The notes beneath the pieces were generated by a model. That model was not told the origin of the DNA and ran no database searches. It worked only from the letters and a program-made list of their open reading frames with translations. A stretch of DNA of 7,876 bases from Desulfosarcina sp. (GTDB lineage Bacteria > Desulfobacterota > Desulfobacteria > Desulfobacterales > Desulfosarcinaceae), in contig JAGTUY010000311.1 in NCBI GenBank assembly GCA_018224455.1, forward strand, positions 1-7,876, read 5' to 3'. How positions within the stretch are numbered: position 1 is the first letter of the stretch; every line of letters starts with the position of its first letter. Positions 6,596 to 7,876 of the stretch are shown in pieces. The position numbers and the translations under genes were made by a program.

Positions 6596-6611
6596 GTTGT
6601 CCTTGCGCAAT

Positions 6612-6615
6612 GGAG
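6612..6615 (+). promoter_or_regulatory. Ribosome binding site of the CoA-transferase family gene
   Basis: GGAG lies 5 nt before ATG 6621. An in-frame ATG at 6579 would add 14 residues but has only a weak GGAAG close to it and would cover the candidate -24/-12 element, so 6621 is preferred. Confidence 0.55.
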
Positions 6616-6620
6616 AAAAT

Positions 6621-7876
6621 ATGACCGCCTCACCGACCACCGACTGGCACAAAAAACGGGCGACGCCTGATCAGGCCCTGGCCCGCATCGAACCGGGAAT
6701 GAACATTTTCCTGGGTACCGGTGCCGCAGAGCCCCGCACCCTGGTCAAGCGCCTCATGGCCTCGGATGCCCTGAACCTTCAAGACCTTACCCTGATCCAG
6801 ATCCTCAGCTTCGGTGATGTCATCTCCCTGGAAGAGCTTCGCACCAACAAGTACCGGCTGAAAACCTTTTTCTCCGGCTGGGTGGCCAGCGAGGCCATCA
6901 CCGCCGGACGGGTGGACCTGATCCCCAGCCGTTTCTCCGCCATTCCGTGGCTGATCAAAGGCCGGCAGCTGCCTATGGATGTAGCCCTGATCCAGATCAC
7001 CCCGCCGGATGAGAACGGTCTCTGCTCGCTGGGCATCGCCGTGGACGTGGGGCGGCTGGTCATGGCCCAGGCGTCGGTGGTCATCGGGGAAATCAACGCC
7101 GACATTCCCCGCACCTATGGCGACACTTTCGTTTCCGTGGATCAATTTGACCTGCTGGTGGAAAGCACCGAGCCGCCGCCGCTGTTCTCCCTCTGGCCGG
7201 TGGATGACGTCTTTGACCGCGTGGCGGCCAACGTGGCCTCGGTGATCGAAGACGGCAGTTGCCTGGGGTTCACCTTCGGCCCCCTGTTCGACGCCCTGCC
7301 CCGACACCTGGCCGGAAAGAAGGATCTGGGCATTCACACCCCCTTTATCACCGATGCGGTCATGACCCTGATCAAAAGTGGTGCAGTCTCCAACCGACGT
7401 AAAAAAACCTATCGCGGGAAATCGCTAACCTGCTACGCCATGGGCTCTGCCGAACTGATGCGTTGGCTGGACTGCAACCCCCTGGTGGAATTTCAGAGCA
7501 TCGACAAGGTCTTCAATCCCATGGAGATCGGCCGAAACCCCAGATTCGTAACGATCTTCCCGGCCCGCAAGGTGGACTTGTCCGGTCGCATTGCCATGCA
7601 CGCCGGTAAGGGTCAGGTCACCTCCGGACCGGGCCAGGCCATGGATTTTCTCAACGGCGCGGAGATATCGCCGGGCGGATTCACCATTTTCGCCCTGCCC
7701 AGCCGCAACCTCAAGGGAAAAAACAACGTTCGCATCTCCATCGAAGAAATGCCCAACCAGCTGAACCTGCCCGACTCGGTCAACATGATCGCCACCGAAT
7801 ACGGCATTGCCTCCCTTTCCGGCAGAACCCTGCGGGAACGGGCCCAGGCCCTCATCGAAATCGCCCATCCCGACGA
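6621..7876 (+). CDS. Acetyl-CoA hydrolase/transferase family protein with altered active site (3' partial)
   Basis: 418 codons are open to the window edge, so the C-terminus is unseen. The protein belongs to the family of 4-hydroxybutyrate / butyryl CoA-transferases and acetyl-CoA hydrolases, which normally move CoA between acyl groups through a glutamyl-CoA intermediate. Family marks retained: GTG near 32-34 (IFLGTGAAEP), LIQITPPDENGLCSLG at 123-138, PRTYGDTF at 163-170, KKDLGIHT at 233-240, VDLSG at 318-322, and ATEYGIASLSGRTLRERA with AHPD at the end of the visible part. Relative to the family pattern as I recall it, the catalytic Glu of HTEM is P241 in HTPF, the GIGAIP loop is TFGPLF (218-223), and the GGQ motif is GQA (338-340). 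The family fold is clear, but standard Glu-dependent CoA transfer is doubtful. Some family members carry a C-terminal acetyltransferase domain, which could follow outside the window. Confidence 0.88.
   Translation, partial: MTASPTTDWHKKRATPDQALARIEPGMNIFLGTGAAEPRTLVKRLMASDALNLQDLTLIQILSFGDVISLEELRTNKYRLKTFFSGWVASEAITAGRVDLIPSRFSAIPWLIKGRQLPMDVALIQITPPDENGLCSLGIAVDVGRLVMAQASVVIGEINADIPRTYGDTFVSVDQFDLLVESTEPPPLFSLWPVDDVFDRVAANVASVIEDGSCLGFTFGPLFDALPRHLAGKKDLGIHTPFITDAVMTLIKSGAVSNRRKKTYRGKSLTCYAMGSAELMRWLDCNPLVEFQSIDKVFNPMEIGRNPRFVTIFPARKVDLSGRIAMHAGKGQVTSGPGQAMDFLNGAEISPGGFTIFALPSRNLKGKNNVRISIEEMPNQLNLPDSVNMIATEYGIASLSGRTLRERAQALIEIAHPD

Noticed and set aside
6630..7337. A 235-codon minus-strand frame opposite the CoA-transferase family gene, and a further one at 7425-7868.
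   Set aside because: Both lie antisense to a continuous plus-strand frame with clear family motifs, and their translations resemble no protein family.

Overview
The window is a G+C-rich bacterial chromosome segment of ordinary metabolic genes, packed tightly on both strands. I see no RNA gene, insertion sequence, CRISPR array or phage gene. The protein set is an FAD disulfide oxidoreductase with an unusual C-terminal active site, a UbiB-type kinase beside a small zinc-ribbon protein, a MalY-type lyase and an acetyl-CoA hydrolase/transferase family member. This recalls large-genome Desulfobacterota such as Desulfosarcina relatives. That taxonomic guess comes from remembered family style, not from a search, and is moderate to low in confidence.

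Layout. (1) At 1-1368 (+) is a flavin-dependent pyridine nucleotide-disulfide oxidoreductase whose first few codons lie before the window; an intrinsic terminator overlaps its stop codon. (2) At 1442-1825 (-) is a stand-alone CheY-like receiver with its own good sigma70-type promoter. (3) At 1942-3645 (-) is a UbiB/ABC1/ADCK atypical kinase, preceded 38 bp upstream at 3684-3929 (-) by an 81-residue zinc-ribbon protein. These two probably form an operon from a promoter with a perfect TTGACA box. (4) At 3930-4325 is a 396-bp divergent intergenic region with a perfect 11-bp inverted repeat just upstream of the next gene. (5) At 4326-5213 (+) is an EamA/DMT-family 10-helix transporter whose 3' end overlaps by 11 bp the convergent MalY/PatB-type PLP enzyme at 5203-6414 (-). 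(6) At 6621 to the window end (+) is an acetyl-CoA hydrolase/transferase family protein, cut off at the 3' edge, with a candidate sigma54-type -24/-12 element just upstream.

How the genes relate. There is no single pathway. The zinc-ribbon/UbiB pair is the only convincing operon. The transporter and the MalY-type lyase are convergent neighbours, and both families can act in amino-acid metabolism, but nothing proves a shared substrate.

The most interesting signal is in the last gene. It keeps the fold-defining motifs of the CoA-transferase family, but the position of the catalytic glutamate appears to be proline, and two other active-site glycine motifs have also changed. Several other proteins have altered catalytic positions: a receiver lacking two conserved phosphorylation-site residues, and an oxidoreductase with Tyr where most relatives have the catalytic His. 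I found no clear evidence of a wholly new multi-gene system.
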